Source of the DNA: Streptomyces fildesensis | GTDB lineage: Bacteria; Actinomycetota; Actinomycetes; Streptomycetales; Streptomycetaceae | Direction: 5' to 3' | Assembly: GCF_016107395.1 (NCBI RefSeq) | Contig: NZ_JAAIKO010000021.1 | Span: forward strand, 59,365-123,364 | Length of the DNA: 64,000 bases | In this document: piece after piece, positions 33,232 to 42,446 of the stretch | How the letters are laid out: every line of letters starts with the position of its first letter | Position numbering within the stretch: position 1 is the stretch's first letter | Notes under the pieces: model-generated | Databases searched by the model: none | What the model saw: only the letters and a program-made list of their open reading frames with translations | What the model was told of the DNA's origin: nothing | Position numbers and translations under genes: made by a program

Positions 33232-33905
33232 CGAGCCGCTCGCTTCTCCTCGATCAGGGTGACGATGCACTCGATGACCTGGTCGAGGGAGAGGTCCGTG
33301 GTGTCGACCTCTATGGCGTCGTCCGCCTTGGCCAGCGGCGAGGTCTTCCGGCCGGAATCGGCCGCGTCCCGCTTGACCAGGGCGTCCTGGGTGGCCTGCA
33401 CGCTCTGCGCGCCCTTGAGCTCACCGCTGCGCCGGGACGCGCGGGCCTCGGCGGAGGCGGTCAGGAAGATCTTGAGAGTGGCGTCGGGCAGCACCGTGGT
33501 GCCGATGTCCCGGCCCTCCACGACGATGCCGTCCGGCGCGGCGGCGGCGGCCGCGCGCTGCAGGCCGACCAGCCGGGTGCGCACCTCGGGCACCGCGCTG
33601 ACGGCGCTGACCGCGGCGGTGACCTCCTGGGTGCGGATCGGCCCGGAGGCGTCCTCGCCGTCCACGGTGATGGTCGGGCCGACGGGCTCGGTGCCGGAGA
33701 CGATGACGGGCTTGGCGGAGGCGTTGGCCACGGCCTCGGTGTCACTCACGTCCACGCCGTTGCTCAGCATCCACCAGGTGATCGCCCGGTACTGGGCGCC
33801 GGTGTCGAGGTAGCTGAGGCCGAGCTTGGCCGCGACGGCCTTGGACGTGCTGGACTTACCCGTGCCCGAGGGGCCGTCGATGGCGACGATCACCGGAGAT
33901 TCCAC
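33228..33905 (-). CDS. cmk: Cytidylate kinase
   Basis: A 225-residue (d)CMP kinase. IAIDGPSGTGKSST-like P-loop (VAIDGPSGTGKSSTSKAVA), the YLDTGAQYRAITW block, VVEGRDIGT and KIFLTASAEARASRR (LID region) are typical. It makes CDP and dCDP for nucleic acid synthesis. GTG 33905 is chosen (VESPVIVAIDG) with GGAAGG upstream; GTG 33929 is an alternative. The ending overlaps the acyltransferase start by 4 bp. Confidence 0.95.
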   Translation of the reverse strand: MESPVIVAIDGPSGTGKSSTSKAVAAKLGLSYLDTGAQYRAITWWMLSNGVDVSDTEAVANASAKPVIVSGTEPVGPTITVDGEDASGPIRTQEVTAAVSAVSAVPEVRTRLVGLQRAAAAAAPDGIVVEGRDIGTTVLPDATLKIFLTASAEARASRRSGELKGAQSVQATQDALVKRDAADSGRKTSPLAKADDAIEVDTTDLSLDQVIECIVTLIEEKRAAR

Positions 33906-34117
33906 AGCGCGAGGGCCTTCCTTGGGCACGGTTACGGGGTGAGGTGGGCCCGGCTGACGCCGGAGGCCATCCCATAAGGTTACCGGCCGGGTGCCAGCAC
34001 ACGTACCACAGCCGTTGTCCCCGGCCGCCGGAACCCGTCACATCGGGCCGCCGGGGCGGCCGCGGGGCCATCGGGAGCCGTCGCGGGACCCCGCGCCCCA
34101 GGTCCGCCGCGGGACGC

Positions 34118-35203
34118 TCAGGACCGGATGGACCAGCCCCGGTCGCGCAGCGCGCTCGTCAGGCCCGGCGCCGCCGCCGGCTCCACCATGAGCTGCACCC
34201 GGCCGGCCTGCTGGCCCGTCGAGTGCTCGATGCGGACGTCCTCGATGTTCACACCGGCCGCGCCCGCGTCGGCGAAGATCCGCGCCAGCTCGCCCGGCTG
34301 GTCGCCGATGAGCACCGCGACGACCTCGTAGGCCTTGGGGGCCGTGCCGTGCTTGCCGGGGACCCGGTCCCGGCCGGCGTTGCCGCGCAGCAGGATGTCC
34401 TCGATCCCGGCGGCGCCGGTGCGGCGCTTGTCCTCGTCGGCGGACTGCAGCCCGCGCAGCGCCTCGACGGCGCCGGTCAGGTCGGTGGCGACCTCGGCGA
34501 GCACATCGGCCACCGGGCCGGGGTTGGCGGCCAGGATGTCCATCCACATGCCGGGTTCCGATCCGGCGATACGGGTGACGTCGCGGATGCCCTGCCCGCA
34601 CAGCCGCACCGCGGTGTCCTCGGCGTGCTGCAGCCGGGCCGCGACCATGCTGGAGACCAGCTGCGGGGTGTGCGAGACGAGCGCGACGGCCCGGTCGTGC
34701 TCGTCGGCGTCCATCACCACCGGTACGGCGCGGCACAGGGCGACCAGTTCCAGGGCGAGGTTGAGCACCTCGGTCCCGGTCTCCCGGGTGGGGGTCAGCA
34801 CCCACGGGCGGCCCTCGAAGAGGTCGGCGGTGCCGGCCAGCGGGCCGGAGCGCTCGCGGCCCGCCATCGGGTGCGTACCGATGTAGCGGGACAGGTCGCA
34901 GCCCAGCGCCTGCAGATCGCGGCGCGGACCCGCCTTGACGCTGGCCACGTCGAGGTAGCCGCGGGCCAGGCCGCGGCGCTGCGCGTCGGCGAGGGTGGCC
35001 GCCACGTGGGCCGGCGGTACGGCGACGACGACGAGGTCGACCTGACCCTCGGGGGGCAGCGCGCTGCCCGCGCCGAGGGCGGCGGCGGTGCGCGCGACGG
35101 ACGGGTCGTGGTCCTCCAGGTACACCTCGACGCCGCGCGAGACGAGGGCGAGCGCGGCGGAGGTGCCCATCAGGCCGGTTCCGATGACCAGGGCGGTCCT
35201 CAC
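34118..35203 (-). CDS. tyrA: Prephenate dehydrogenase with ACT domain
   Basis: A 361-residue enzyme of tyrosine synthesis. The NAD(P)-binding start is VIGTGLMGTSAALAL; the catalytic region contains THPMAGRERSGP and SHTPQLVSSM with the conserved His residues. Residues from about 285 form an ACT-type regulatory domain (VVAVLIGDQPGELARIFADAG) that probably senses tyrosine. The start GTG overlaps the aroH stop (GTGA), so chorismate mutase and this enzyme, two consecutive steps, are made together. Confidence 0.95.
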   Translation of the reverse strand: MRTALVIGTGLMGTSAALALVSRGVEVYLEDHDPSVARTAAALGAGSALPPEGQVDLVVVAVPPAHVAATLADAQRRGLARGYLDVASVKAGPRRDLQALGCDLSRYIGTHPMAGRERSGPLAGTADLFEGRPWVLTPTRETGTEVLNLALELVALCRAVPVVMDADEHDRAVALVSHTPQLVSSMVAARLQHAEDTAVRLCGQGIRDVTRIAGSEPGMWMDILAANPGPVADVLAEVATDLTGAVEALRGLQSADEDKRRTGAAGIEDILLRGNAGRDRVPGKHGTAPKAYEVVAVLIGDQPGELARIFADAGAAGVNIEDVRIEHSTGQQAGRVQLMVEPAAAPGLTSALRDRGWSIRS

Positions 35204-35562
35204 TGAGCGATGTCCTTGCGGAGCGCGGCGGCGGCGCCGAGGTAGACATGCCCGATCTCGCTCCTGGGCAGCTCGCTCTCGACGTGCGCGAGGATGCGGA
35301 CCACGCGCGGCATGGCGCCCTCGATGTCCAGTTCCTGGGCGCAGACCAGCGGTACGTCCACGATGCCGAGCCGGCGCGCGGCCACCGCCGGGAAGTCGCT
35401 GTGCAGATCAGGGGTGGCGGTGAAGATCACGCTGATCAGGTCGTCCACCGCGAGCCGGTTGCGCTCCAGGAGGGCGGTGAGCAGCTCGGACACCTGTCCG
35501 TGCATGTGTTCCGCCTCGTCCCGCTCCAGCTGGACGGCTCCGCGGACCGCTCGTACCGCCAC
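35200..35562 (-). CDS. aroH: Chorismate mutase, AroH class
   Basis: A 120-residue monofunctional chorismate mutase of the trimeric AroH class: AVRAVRGAVQLERDEAEHM at the N-terminus carries the active-site Arg, and SVIFTATPDLHSDFPAVAARRLG and HVYLGAAAALRKD are conserved. It converts chorismate to prephenate, the substrate of the next gene. GTG 35562 follows GGGAG. It opens the aroH-tyrA-cmk cluster; 35563-35810 holds its promoter. Confidence 0.95.
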   Translation of the reverse strand: MAVRAVRGAVQLERDEAEHMHGQVSELLTALLERNRLAVDDLISVIFTATPDLHSDFPAVAARRLGIVDVPLVCAQELDIEGAMPRVVRILAHVESELPRSEIGHVYLGAAAALRKDIAQ

Positions 35563-35810
35563 GTCACTGCTCCCTCATGCCCTCGGATCCGAACCCGGCA
35601 AGCGTAACCAAGTGATCAGGCACACGGTCGCGGCGACCGCCCAGCGAGACGGGCGGCCGCCGCACGGCACGGGGTGCGTCCCGCCATGGCACGCCTTTCC
35701 GAAAGACCGGCCGGGGTCGCTTCCCGCGAATCTCCCGGCGACGAACATGGTCAATCTCTCCCGGAGCGGACACATCCGCCACTTGGAGGTCACCGGCGTC
35801 CGGTACAACG

Positions 35811-36179
35811 ATGGACATGATCCTTCACCTCGTCCCGCTGGACACCTGGCTCCACGAGCCCGACCGCCCGTACGCGCCCGCCTCCCTCGCCGAGGACGGC
35901 TTCGTGCACTGCTCCCCCGACGAGGCCGTCACCCTGGCCGTCGCCGACGCCTTCTACCGGGACACGGCCGGGCCGCTGATGGTGCTGCTCATCGACGAGG
36001 AGGCGCTCGACCACCCGGTGCGCTGGGAGGCCGCGGACCCGGCCCCGCCGCCCGGCGTCGCCGAGGGCACCCTCTTCCCCCACGTGTACGGCCGGATCAA
36101 CCGCACGGCGGTGACCGGGATGCTGGAGGTCGAACGGGACCCGGTGGGCCACCCGCTGCGGCTCGCCCCCTGGTCATAA
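35811..36179 (+). CDS. DUF952 family protein
   Basis: A 122-residue protein of the DUF952 family: ILHLVPLDTWLHEP, APASLAEDGFVHCSPDEAV and LFPHVYGRINRTAV are its conserved blocks. The fold is related to RNA 2'-phosphotransferase/ADP-ribosyl-handling proteins in some structural comparisons, but no activity is established. ATG 35811 or 35817 may be the start. The nucleotidyltransferase gene follows after 7 nt, likely in one transcript. Confidence 0.87.
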   Translation: MDMILHLVPLDTWLHEPDRPYAPASLAEDGFVHCSPDEAVTLAVADAFYRDTAGPLMVLLIDEEALDHPVRWEAADPAPPPGVAEGTLFPHVYGRINRTAVTGMLEVERDPVGHPLRLAPWS

Positions 36180-36186
36180 TCGCCGT

Positions 36187-36927
36187 ATGCCCGGACACGA
36201 ACTCGTACGCCGTCACACCGTCTACTCCTGTGTCATGGGCTCGCGCGCCTTCGGGCTGGCCACCGAGGACAGCGACACCGACCGCCGGGGCGTCTACGTG
36301 GCCCCCACCCCGCTCTTCTGGGGTTTCACCAAGCCCCCGACGCACGTGGACGGCCCGGCGGAGGAGCAGTTCTCGTGGGAGGTGGAGCGCTTCTGCGAGC
36401 TGGCGCTGCGCGCCAACCCCAACCTCCTCGAATGTCTGCACTCACCCCTCGTGGAGCGGCTGGACGACACCGGCCGCGAGCTGCTCGCGCTGCGCGACGC
36501 CTTCCTGTCCCGGCAGGTCGACGCCACCTTCCGCGGCTACGCGGCCCAGCAGCTGCACAAGATCGAGCGCGACATCCGCAACCACGGGGCACCGCGCTGG
36601 AAGCACGCCATGCATCTGCTGCGGCTGCTGATCAGCTGCCGTGACGTGCTGCGCAGCGGTGAGCTGCGGATCGACGTCGGCGAGCACCGGGACCGGCTGC
36701 TGGCCGTCAAGCGCGGCGAGGTCTCCTGGGACGAGGTGCGGGTCTGGATGGCGGAGCTGCACGAGGCGTCGGACGCGGCGGCGAGCCGCTCGCCGCTGCC
36801 GGCCGAACCCGACCGGGCCCGCGTCGAGGACTTCCTGGTCCGGGTGCGCCGCGCCTCGGCCGGCGCCCCGGACCCGTTCCCGGCTGCCGCCTCAGACGCC
36901 GTCCCACAGGGCACCGAACTCCAGTAG
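36187..36927 (+). CDS. Nucleotidyltransferase of the polymerase beta superfamily (YcgL type), first copy
   Basis: A 246-residue protein. The catalytic core is GSRAFGLATEDSDTDRRGV, the G-S-x-x-x-G pattern followed by the D-x-D metal ligands, as in predicted nucleotidyltransferases of COG3541 type. A helical C-terminal part (KHAMHLLRLLISCRDVLRSG) follows. These are thought to add a nucleotide to an unknown target. It overlaps the ADP-ribosylglycohydrolase gene tail to tail by 36 bp and follows DUF952 closely. Confidence 0.83.
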   Translation: MPGHELVRRHTVYSCVMGSRAFGLATEDSDTDRRGVYVAPTPLFWGFTKPPTHVDGPAEEQFSWEVERFCELALRANPNLLECLHSPLVERLDDTGRELLALRDAFLSRQVDATFRGYAAQQLHKIERDIRNHGAPRWKHAMHLLRLLISCRDVLRSGELRIDVGEHRDRLLAVKRGEVSWDEVRVWMAELHEASDAAASRSPLPAEPDRARVEDFLVRVRRASAGAPDPFPAAASDAVPQGTELQ

Positions 36928-37911
36928 CTCCTCGCGGTACTCGATCCGCCCGGCCCAGTCGGCGGGCCAGGCGGCCGCGCCGAGGTGGGCGCCCGCGAAG
37001 GCGCCGGCGAGGCAGGCGATCGAGTCCGAGTCCCCCGAGGTGCAGGCCGCCCGCCGCAGCGCGGTGACCGGCTCGTCGGGGAAGAGCAGGAAGCACAGCA
37101 GCCCGGTGGCGAGCGCCTCCTCGGCGATCCAGCCGGCCCCGGTGGCCAGACAGGGGTCCGCCTCCGGGTCCGGGTCGCGCAGCGCCGCCTCCAGCCGGTC
37201 CAGCGCCGCCAGGCAGTCGTCCCAGCCGCGTTCGATGAAGCTCGTCGGCAGCGGGTCCTGCGCGTACGTCCACAGGTCGTCCAGCCAACGGTGGTGGTAG
37301 ACGGAGCGGTTGGCGGTCGCGTAGCCGCGCAGCAGGCCGACCAGTTCGTCCGGCCGGGCGCCCTGCGCGAGCAGCAGCACCGCGTGCGCGGTGAGGTCGC
37401 TCGCCGCGAGCGCGGTGGGATGCCCGTGGGTCAGCGCCGACTGGAGCTGCGCGGCGCCCGCGCGGGTCTCCTCGTCGAGCCCCGGCACCAGCCCGATCGG
37501 CGCCACCCGCATATTGGCGCCGCACCCCTTGGAGCCGGTCTGGCTCGCGTCCTGCCAGACCCGTCCCTCGTGGCTGAGCCGCTCGCAGGCCACCATGCAG
37601 GTCCTGCCGGGCGCCCGGTTGTTCTCCGGGGACCGCCACCACTCGACGTACTCCTCGCGCACCGGCCGTGCCAGCCGCAGCGGTGCCAGCGGCCCGCGCT
37701 CCATCGCGGTGCGCAGACCGCGCCCGAGCGCGAGCGTCATCTGGGTGTCGTCGGTGACGATCGCGGGCCAGAGCAGCCCCATCTCCCGCCACGGGCCCAT
37801 CTTCTTCAGGATCGAGGGCACATCGTTGAACTCGGTCGGGAACCCGAGCGCGTCACCGAGCGCCAGCCCGATCAGCGCGCCGGTCGCCGGGCGCCGCTCG
37901 TCGCCGCTCAT
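36892..37911 (-). CDS. ADP-ribosylglycohydrolase family protein
   Basis: A 339-residue DraG/ARH-type hydrolase. GALIGLALGDALGFPTEF opens the fold and TDDTQMTLALGRGL carries the di-Mg(II)-binding Thr-Asp-Asp; the second metal site is SGDSDSIACLAGAFAGAHLG. It removes ADP-ribose from proteins or nucleic acids. The start overlaps the stop of the second nucleotidyltransferase gene (ATGA), so both are co-translated. The target is unknown. Confidence 0.92.
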   Translation of the reverse strand: MSGDERRPATGALIGLALGDALGFPTEFNDVPSILKKMGPWREMGLLWPAIVTDDTQMTLALGRGLRTAMERGPLAPLRLARPVREEYVEWWRSPENNRAPGRTCMVACERLSHEGRVWQDASQTGSKGCGANMRVAPIGLVPGLDEETRAGAAQLQSALTHGHPTALAASDLTAHAVLLLAQGARPDELVGLLRGYATANRSVYHHRWLDDLWTYAQDPLPTSFIERGWDDCLAALDRLEAALRDPDPEADPCLATGAGWIAEEALATGLLCFLLFPDEPVTALRRAACTSGDSDSIACLAGAFAGAHLGAAAWPADWAGRIEYREELLEFGALWDGV

Positions 37912-38690
37912 GCCGCCACCCGCGTCCGGACCACGAGGTCGTGCAGGGCGTCGTGCGCGGTGCTCTCGTCCGGCAGCCGGGAGGCGGCCTGCGCCTCGTC
38001 CAGCGCGGCGTGCAGCGTCTCGACGTCCCGGGCGACGTGGGCGATGCCCATGCCCGTCGCCGGCCCGTGTTCGGCCACCGCCTTGGCCTCGATGAGCTCG
38101 CCGAGGTAGGCGGGGGCGGTGACCTGGCCCAGCAGCGTCGGCAGATGGGCCTCGACACCGCCGCCGCGCATCAGGTGGATACCGGTGAGCAGCGCGCGGA
38201 AGGTGTAGAGCAGCGGCTTGAGCTCGCCGTTCTTCTCGTACAGCCGCCACTGCGTCGCCGCGAACCCGCGGTAGTGATGGGCGTGGCCGCGGGTGATCAC
38301 ACCGGGCGCCAGGGCGGCCAGCTCGCCGTGCACGTCACTGGTGTGCACGACCAGTGGGGAGAGCAGCTGCTCCAGCACATAGCCGTTGCGGCGCAGCATC
38401 AGCCGGCAGAACTTCAGCAGGTCGTGCGTGACCAGATCCAGCTCCAGGCCCTCCCGGTCCCACATCCGGGTCTGGGTCTCCTCGCCCTCCCGCAGGCCGA
38501 TGAGATCGGCCAGCGGCAGGAGGTGGACTCCGCGCAGATCGACGTCCGAGTCACGGGACGGGAATCCGTACAGGTGCGCGCCGGAGACGGTGGCGAGGAG
38601 CAGGGGCAGTCCCCGGCCGGTCAGCTCGGCGAGGACCGGGCGCAGATCGGGCAGTCCCGCGGCGCTGAGCGGGTCGGCGTGGATGGTCAT
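37908..38690 (-). CDS. Nucleotidyltransferase of the polymerase beta superfamily, second copy
   Basis: A 260-residue relative of the gene at 36187. The catalytic motif is SGAHLYGFPSRDSDVDLRGV, followed by a helical region (THDLLKFCRLMLRRNGYVLEQLLSP) shared with the first copy. ATG 38690 is chosen: GGGGAGG lies 9 nt upstream. It is coupled to the ADP-ribosylglycohydrolase gene by ATGA. Possible role: nucleotide modification balanced by the glycohydrolase, an inference from context. Confidence 0.83.
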   Translation of the reverse strand: MTIHADPLSAAGLPDLRPVLAELTGRGLPLLLATVSGAHLYGFPSRDSDVDLRGVHLLPLADLIGLREGEETQTRMWDREGLELDLVTHDLLKFCRLMLRRNGYVLEQLLSPLVVHTSDVHGELAALAPGVITRGHAHHYRGFAATQWRLYEKNGELKPLLYTFRALLTGIHLMRGGGVEAHLPTLLGQVTAPAYLGELIEAKAVAEHGPATGMGIAHVARDVETLHAALDEAQAASRLPDESTAHDALHDLVVRTRVAA

Positions 38691-38757
38691 GGTCACCATC
38701 CTCCCCGGACCGCGGGCCGACGGGCCAGTGGTTTCGGGGTCGGAACCCAACGGAAAC

Positions 38758-38796
38758 GGCCGGTCGGAACGGCCCTGAGGACCGTTCCGGCCGGCC
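38758..38796 (-). terminator. Terminator of the parA-scpA-scpB-rluB operon
   Basis: A 15-bp stem with one mismatch (GGCCGGTCGGAACGG against its complement) and a 9-nt loop begins 24 nt past the rluB stop. Confidence 0.75.
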
Positions 38797-38819
38797 GGAA
38801 CGCGTTCGCGCGGAACGAC

Positions 38820-40094
38820 CTAGAGGTCGACCTCGCCCATCAGCATGCCGACCTCGGTGTTGGTGAGGCGGCGCAGCCAGCCGGACTTCTGGTCGCCGAG
38901 CGGGATCGGTCCGAAGCTGGTGCGCACCAGCCGGTCGACCGGGAAGCCGGCCTCGGAGAGCATCCGGCGCACGATGTGCTTGCGGCCCTCGTGCAGGGTC
39001 ACCTCGACCAGGTAGTTCTTGCCGAGGTTCTCCACGACGCGGAAGTGGTCGGCGCGCGCCAGACCGTCCTCCAGCTCGATGCCGTCCTTGAGCTGCTTGC
39101 CGAGGTCACGCGGCAGCGGGCCCTGGATCGCGGCCAGGTAGGTCTTCTTGACGCCGTACCGCGGGTGGGTCAGGCGGTGGGCCAGCTCCCCGTGGTTGGT
39201 CAGGAGGATCAGGCCCTCCGTCTCGGTGTCCAGCCGGCCGACGTGGAAGAGCCGGGTCTCACGGTTGGTGACGTAGTCGCCCAGGCACTGGCGGCCGTCG
39301 GGGTCCTCCATGGTGGAGACGACGCCGGCCGGCTTGTTCAGCGCGAAGAACAGGTACGACTGGGTGGCGACCGTCAGGCCGTCCACCTTGATCTCGTCCT
39401 TCTCCGGGTCGACGCGCATGCCCTGCTCGACGACGATCTTGCCGTTGACCTCGACGCGGTGCTGGTGGATGAGGTCCTCGCACGCACGGCGCGATCCCAT
39501 CCCGGCACGGGCGAGGATCTTCTGCAGCCGCTCGCCCTCCTGGTCGTTGCCGAAGGTCTTCGGAGTCTTGATCTCCGGGCGGTTCTCGTACCGGGAGCGG
39601 TTGCGCTCCTCGATCTTGGCCTCGAGCTCGCGCGACTTCGCGGGGATCGGCTTGCGGCCGAGGTTGCCGGTCGCGCGGTAGCGCGGCTTCTCGGGGGGCA
39701 CGCCGCCGGGCCGGTTCGCGCCCGACTGTCCGGTGTTCCCGACGTCGTAGCGACGCTCCTCGGGACGGGGGTTCTGTGCGCGCCGCTCCTCGTCACGCTG
39801 CTGGCCGCTGCCCGAGGTGCGGGGCGTGCTGCCACCGCCACGGGGGTAGCCGCCGCCGCGGGAGCCCGGGCCGCCGGCGCCGCTGCCACCGCGGGAGCCC
39901 GCGCCACCGGCGCTGCTGCCACCGCGGGAGCCGCCACCGCCACCGGCGCTGCTGCCACCGCGGGAGCCGCCACCGCTGCCGGCGCCGCTGCCGCCGCGGG
40001 AGCCGCCGCTACCGGAGCCCCCGCCCGCGCCGCGGGGGTTGCCGCCCCGGGGGTTCCGGTTGCCGCCGCTGTTCCTGTCGCTGCTTCGCATCAA
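38820..40094 (-). CDS. rluB: 23S rRNA pseudouridine synthase (RluB type) with Gly/Ser-rich N-terminus
   Basis: A 424-residue protein. The first 150 residues are very rich in Gly, Ser and Arg (GGSRGGSGAGSGGGSRGG-type repeats), unlike the compact E. coli enzyme. An S4 RNA-binding domain (RLQKILARAGMGSRRACEDLI) follows, then the RsuA/RluB catalytic domain with GRLDTETEGLILLTNHG containing the catalytic Asp. It modifies uridine in 23S rRNA. It closes the scp operon, a conserved order in Gram-positive bacteria; its start overlaps the scpB stop by ATGA. Confidence 0.93.
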   Translation of the reverse strand: MMRSSDRNSGGNRNPRGGNPRGAGGGSGSGGSRGGSGAGSGGGSRGGSSAGGGGGSRGGSSAGGAGSRGGSGAGGPGSRGGGYPRGGGSTPRTSGSGQQRDEERRAQNPRPEERRYDVGNTGQSGANRPGGVPPEKPRYRATGNLGRKPIPAKSRELEAKIEERNRSRYENRPEIKTPKTFGNDQEGERLQKILARAGMGSRRACEDLIHQHRVEVNGKIVVEQGMRVDPEKDEIKVDGLTVATQSYLFFALNKPAGVVSTMEDPDGRQCLGDYVTNRETRLFHVGRLDTETEGLILLTNHGELAHRLTHPRYGVKKTYLAAIQGPLPRDLGKQLKDGIELEDGLARADHFRVVENLGKNYLVEVTLHEGRKHIVRRMLSEAGFPVDRLVRTSFGPIPLGDQKSGWLRRLTNTEVGMLMGEVDL

Positions 40095-40753
40095 AGTTCC
40101 GTCGTCGATTGAGTCGTCGTATCTGCATCGTCCGGTGCATCCGGGTCGAACGACGGAACCCCTTCCAAGGAGTCCGCCTCGACGGCGTCCGCCTCCGGCA
40201 GGAAGGGGGCGAGCTCGGGTAGCTCGTCCAGGCCTCTGAGGCCCATCCGCTCCAGAAAGTAGTTCGTCGTCCTGTACAGGATCGCACCTGTTTCGGGTTC
40301 CGTCCCACCCTCCTCGACCAGACCGCGCTGCAGGAGGGTGCGCATCACACCGTCACAGTTGACTCCGCGGACCGCCGAAACCCGTGATCGGCTGACCGGC
40401 TGGCGGTACGCGACGACCGCCAGCGTCTCCAGCGCGGCCTGCGTGAGACGGGCCTGCTGGCCGTCCAGAACGAACTTCTCCACGGCCGGTGCGAAGGCCG
40501 GCCGGGTGTAGAACCGCCAGCCGCCGGCGACCAGCCGCAGGTCGAAGCCCCTGCCCTGGGCGGTGTAGTCCTCGGACAGCGAGCGCAGGGCGGCGGCGAC
40601 CGCGCGCTTCGGACGCTGGAGCACCGTCGCCAGCTGCTCCACGGTGGCCGGCTCGTCCACGACCATCAGGACGGCCTCCAGCGCGGGCCGGAGGTCGAGG
40701 GCGGCCACCTCGGCGGAGAGCGGCCCGGCGGGCGCCGCTGCGTCTTCCGTCAT
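40091..40753 (-). CDS. scpB: Segregation and condensation protein ScpB
   Basis: A 220-residue protein with two winged-helix domains: ALEAVLMVVDEPATVEQLATVL and QAALETLAVVAYRQPVSRSRVSAVRGVNCDGVMRTL are hallmark parts. It binds ScpA and bridges the SMC condensin heads. The ends overlap both scpA and rluB by 4 bp, so the four genes are co-translated. The Asp/Thr-rich tail is typical. Confidence 0.95.
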   Translation of the reverse strand: MTEDAAAPAGPLSAEVAALDLRPALEAVLMVVDEPATVEQLATVLQRPKRAVAAALRSLSEDYTAQGRGFDLRLVAGGWRFYTRPAFAPAVEKFVLDGQQARLTQAALETLAVVAYRQPVSRSRVSAVRGVNCDGVMRTLLQRGLVEEGGTEPETGAILYRTTNYFLERMGLRGLDELPELAPFLPEADAVEADSLEGVPSFDPDAPDDADTTTQSTTEL

Positions 40754-41790
40754 TTTTCTTTGCCCTCCGGGTCGAATTCATCGGTGACGAGCCGCCGCGC
40801 GGTCTCCTGATCGCCGCCCGTCCAGCGCACGAGCAGCGCGCCGAGCGCCTCCTCCTGGTCCAGCGCGACCACTTTCTCCCGGTACAGCTCCAGGAGGGCC
40901 AGGAAACGCGCGACGACGGTGAGGGTGTCCGGGGCGTCCGCCGCGAGGTCGGCGAAGCTGGTCTCCCCCAGCTCGATCAGCCGGGCCACCACCAGCTCGC
41001 CCTGTTCCCTGACGCTGACCAGCGGCGCGTGGATGTGGTCGGTGTAGATCCGCGGCACCGGTTTGGGCTGCATCGCCTTGACGGCCAGCTTCGCGAACCG
41101 CTCGGGGCCGACGCTGAAGACGACCTCCGGCAGCAGGTCCGCGTGCTGCGGTTCGAGACCGACCGTGCGGGGGTGGTGCAGCGCCTCCGCCTCCAGCCGC
41201 TCGGCGAAGATCGCCGCGATCCGCTTGTAGGCGCGGTACTGCAGCAGACGGGCGAAGAGCAGGTCGCGCGCCTCCAGCAGCGCCAGGTCCGCCTCGTCCT
41301 CGACCTCGGCGGTCGGCAGCAGCCGGGCCGCCTTCAGATCGAGCAGGGTCGCGGCGACGACGAGGAACTCGGTGGCCTGGTCGAGGTCCCAGTCGACCCC
41401 CATCGCACGGATGTGCGCCATGAACTCGTTGGTGACCGTCGACAGCGCGACTTCTGTCACGTCCATCCGGTGCTTCGAGATCAGCTGCAACAGCAGGTCG
41501 AACGGCCCCTCGAAGTTCACCAGCCGCACGGTGAAGCGGCCGTCGGGTGCCGGTCCGGGGACGGCGTCGGCCGGGGTATCGGCGGAGGCGTCGGGCGGGT
41601 CCTGGACGGCAGGCGCCACGGGTACCGCCGGTTCGACGGGCTCCGGGTCCACGACAGGCGCCGGCTCCACGACAGGCGCCGGCTCCGCCGCGGGCGCCGT
41701 GACGGGAGCCGCTGCCGCGGCCGGGCGGCCCGGCCCCCGGCCGAGGGCTCGGCGGGGCGGCTGGGGGGCGTCGTCGTCGGTGATCGGCAT
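40750..41790 (-). CDS. scpA: Segregation and condensation protein ScpA
   Basis: A 346-residue kleisin. The N-terminal 85 residues are a Pro/Ala/Val-rich extension not needed by the family; the core starts at RFTVRLVNFEGPFDLLLQLI and continues with FLVVAATLLDLKAARLLP, the SMC neck-binding part. The C-terminal winged helix is KVVALDQEEALGALLVRW. With ScpB it forms the SMC complex that compacts and separates chromosomes, important in sporulating hyphae. Confidence 0.95.
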   Translation of the reverse strand: MPITDDDAPQPPRRALGRGPGRPAAAAAPVTAPAAEPAPVVEPAPVVDPEPVEPAVPVAPAVQDPPDASADTPADAVPGPAPDGRFTVRLVNFEGPFDLLLQLISKHRMDVTEVALSTVTNEFMAHIRAMGVDWDLDQATEFLVVAATLLDLKAARLLPTAEVEDEADLALLEARDLLFARLLQYRAYKRIAAIFAERLEAEALHHPRTVGLEPQHADLLPEVVFSVGPERFAKLAVKAMQPKPVPRIYTDHIHAPLVSVREQGELVVARLIELGETSFADLAADAPDTLTVVARFLALLELYREKVVALDQEEALGALLVRWTGGDQETARRLVTDEFDPEGKEK

Positions 41791-41894
41791 CGCTGTCCAT
41801 CGTGCGGGGTCGGCGGGGGCGGCCCCCCGGCAGGGAGCCTACTGAGCCGCCCCGTCCGACGTCGCCGTGGCCACGCCGACCACCGCCCGGTGGC

Positions 41895-42446
41895 TCAGCG
41901 GCCCCGCAGGCGGCGCACCAGGATGCTCGCGTCCCCGCGGGACTCCAGATCCGCCAGCACCACGGCGACCGCCTCGCGGACGATCCGGCCGCGGTCGATC
42001 GCCAGGCCGTGTTCACCGCGCAGCACGAGCCGCGCGTGTTCGAGATCCATCAGCTCCTCGGCGGAGACATAGACGGTGATCTTCTCGTCGTGCCGTTCAC
42101 GGCCGCTGGGGCGCGGCCGCTGCTGTTTGCGGCGCGTCTGCTGCACCGGCACCGGGGCCGTGGGCGGCTGGCCCGCGGCCTGTGGACGGCGGCCCTGCGG
42201 GATCCCCTCGCGGCCGCTGTGCTCGGCCGGGGTCCCGTCCTGGCCGCCGCCGTCGGGCGCTGTGCCCGTCTGCGGCTCGTTCCCGTCCGCCGGGGCGTCG
42301 GGTACCGGCCGCAGCCGCCCGTCGGCCTGAGGGGCCTTCTGGGCGTCCGCGTTGGCGTGCTTACGGGGCTGCGAGGCCTGCAGCCCCATGCCCCCTGTGG
42401 TGCGGAACAGTTCGTCCGCACCCGGGAGACTCACTCGGCGTGACAC
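41895..42446 (-). CDS. Small ParA-associated protein with RHH-like C-terminus
   Basis: A 183-residue protein. The first 115 residues are disordered (Gln, Pro, Gly, Asp-rich); the end DEKITVYVSAEELMDLEHAR and IDRGRIVREAVAVVLADLESRG resembles a ribbon-helix-helix DNA-binding fold. It overlaps the parA 3' end by 16 bp and precedes scpA, so it probably works with the ParA-like ATPase as its DNA-binding partner. This is inferred; no ParB domain is present. Confidence 0.75.
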   Translation of the reverse strand: MSRRVSLPGADELFRTTGGMGLQASQPRKHANADAQKAPQADGRLRPVPDAPADGNEPQTGTAPDGGGQDGTPAEHSGREGIPQGRRPQAAGQPPTAPVPVQQTRRKQQRPRPSGRERHDEKITVYVSAEELMDLEHARLVLRGEHGLAIDRGRIVREAVAVVLADLESRGDASILVRRLRGR

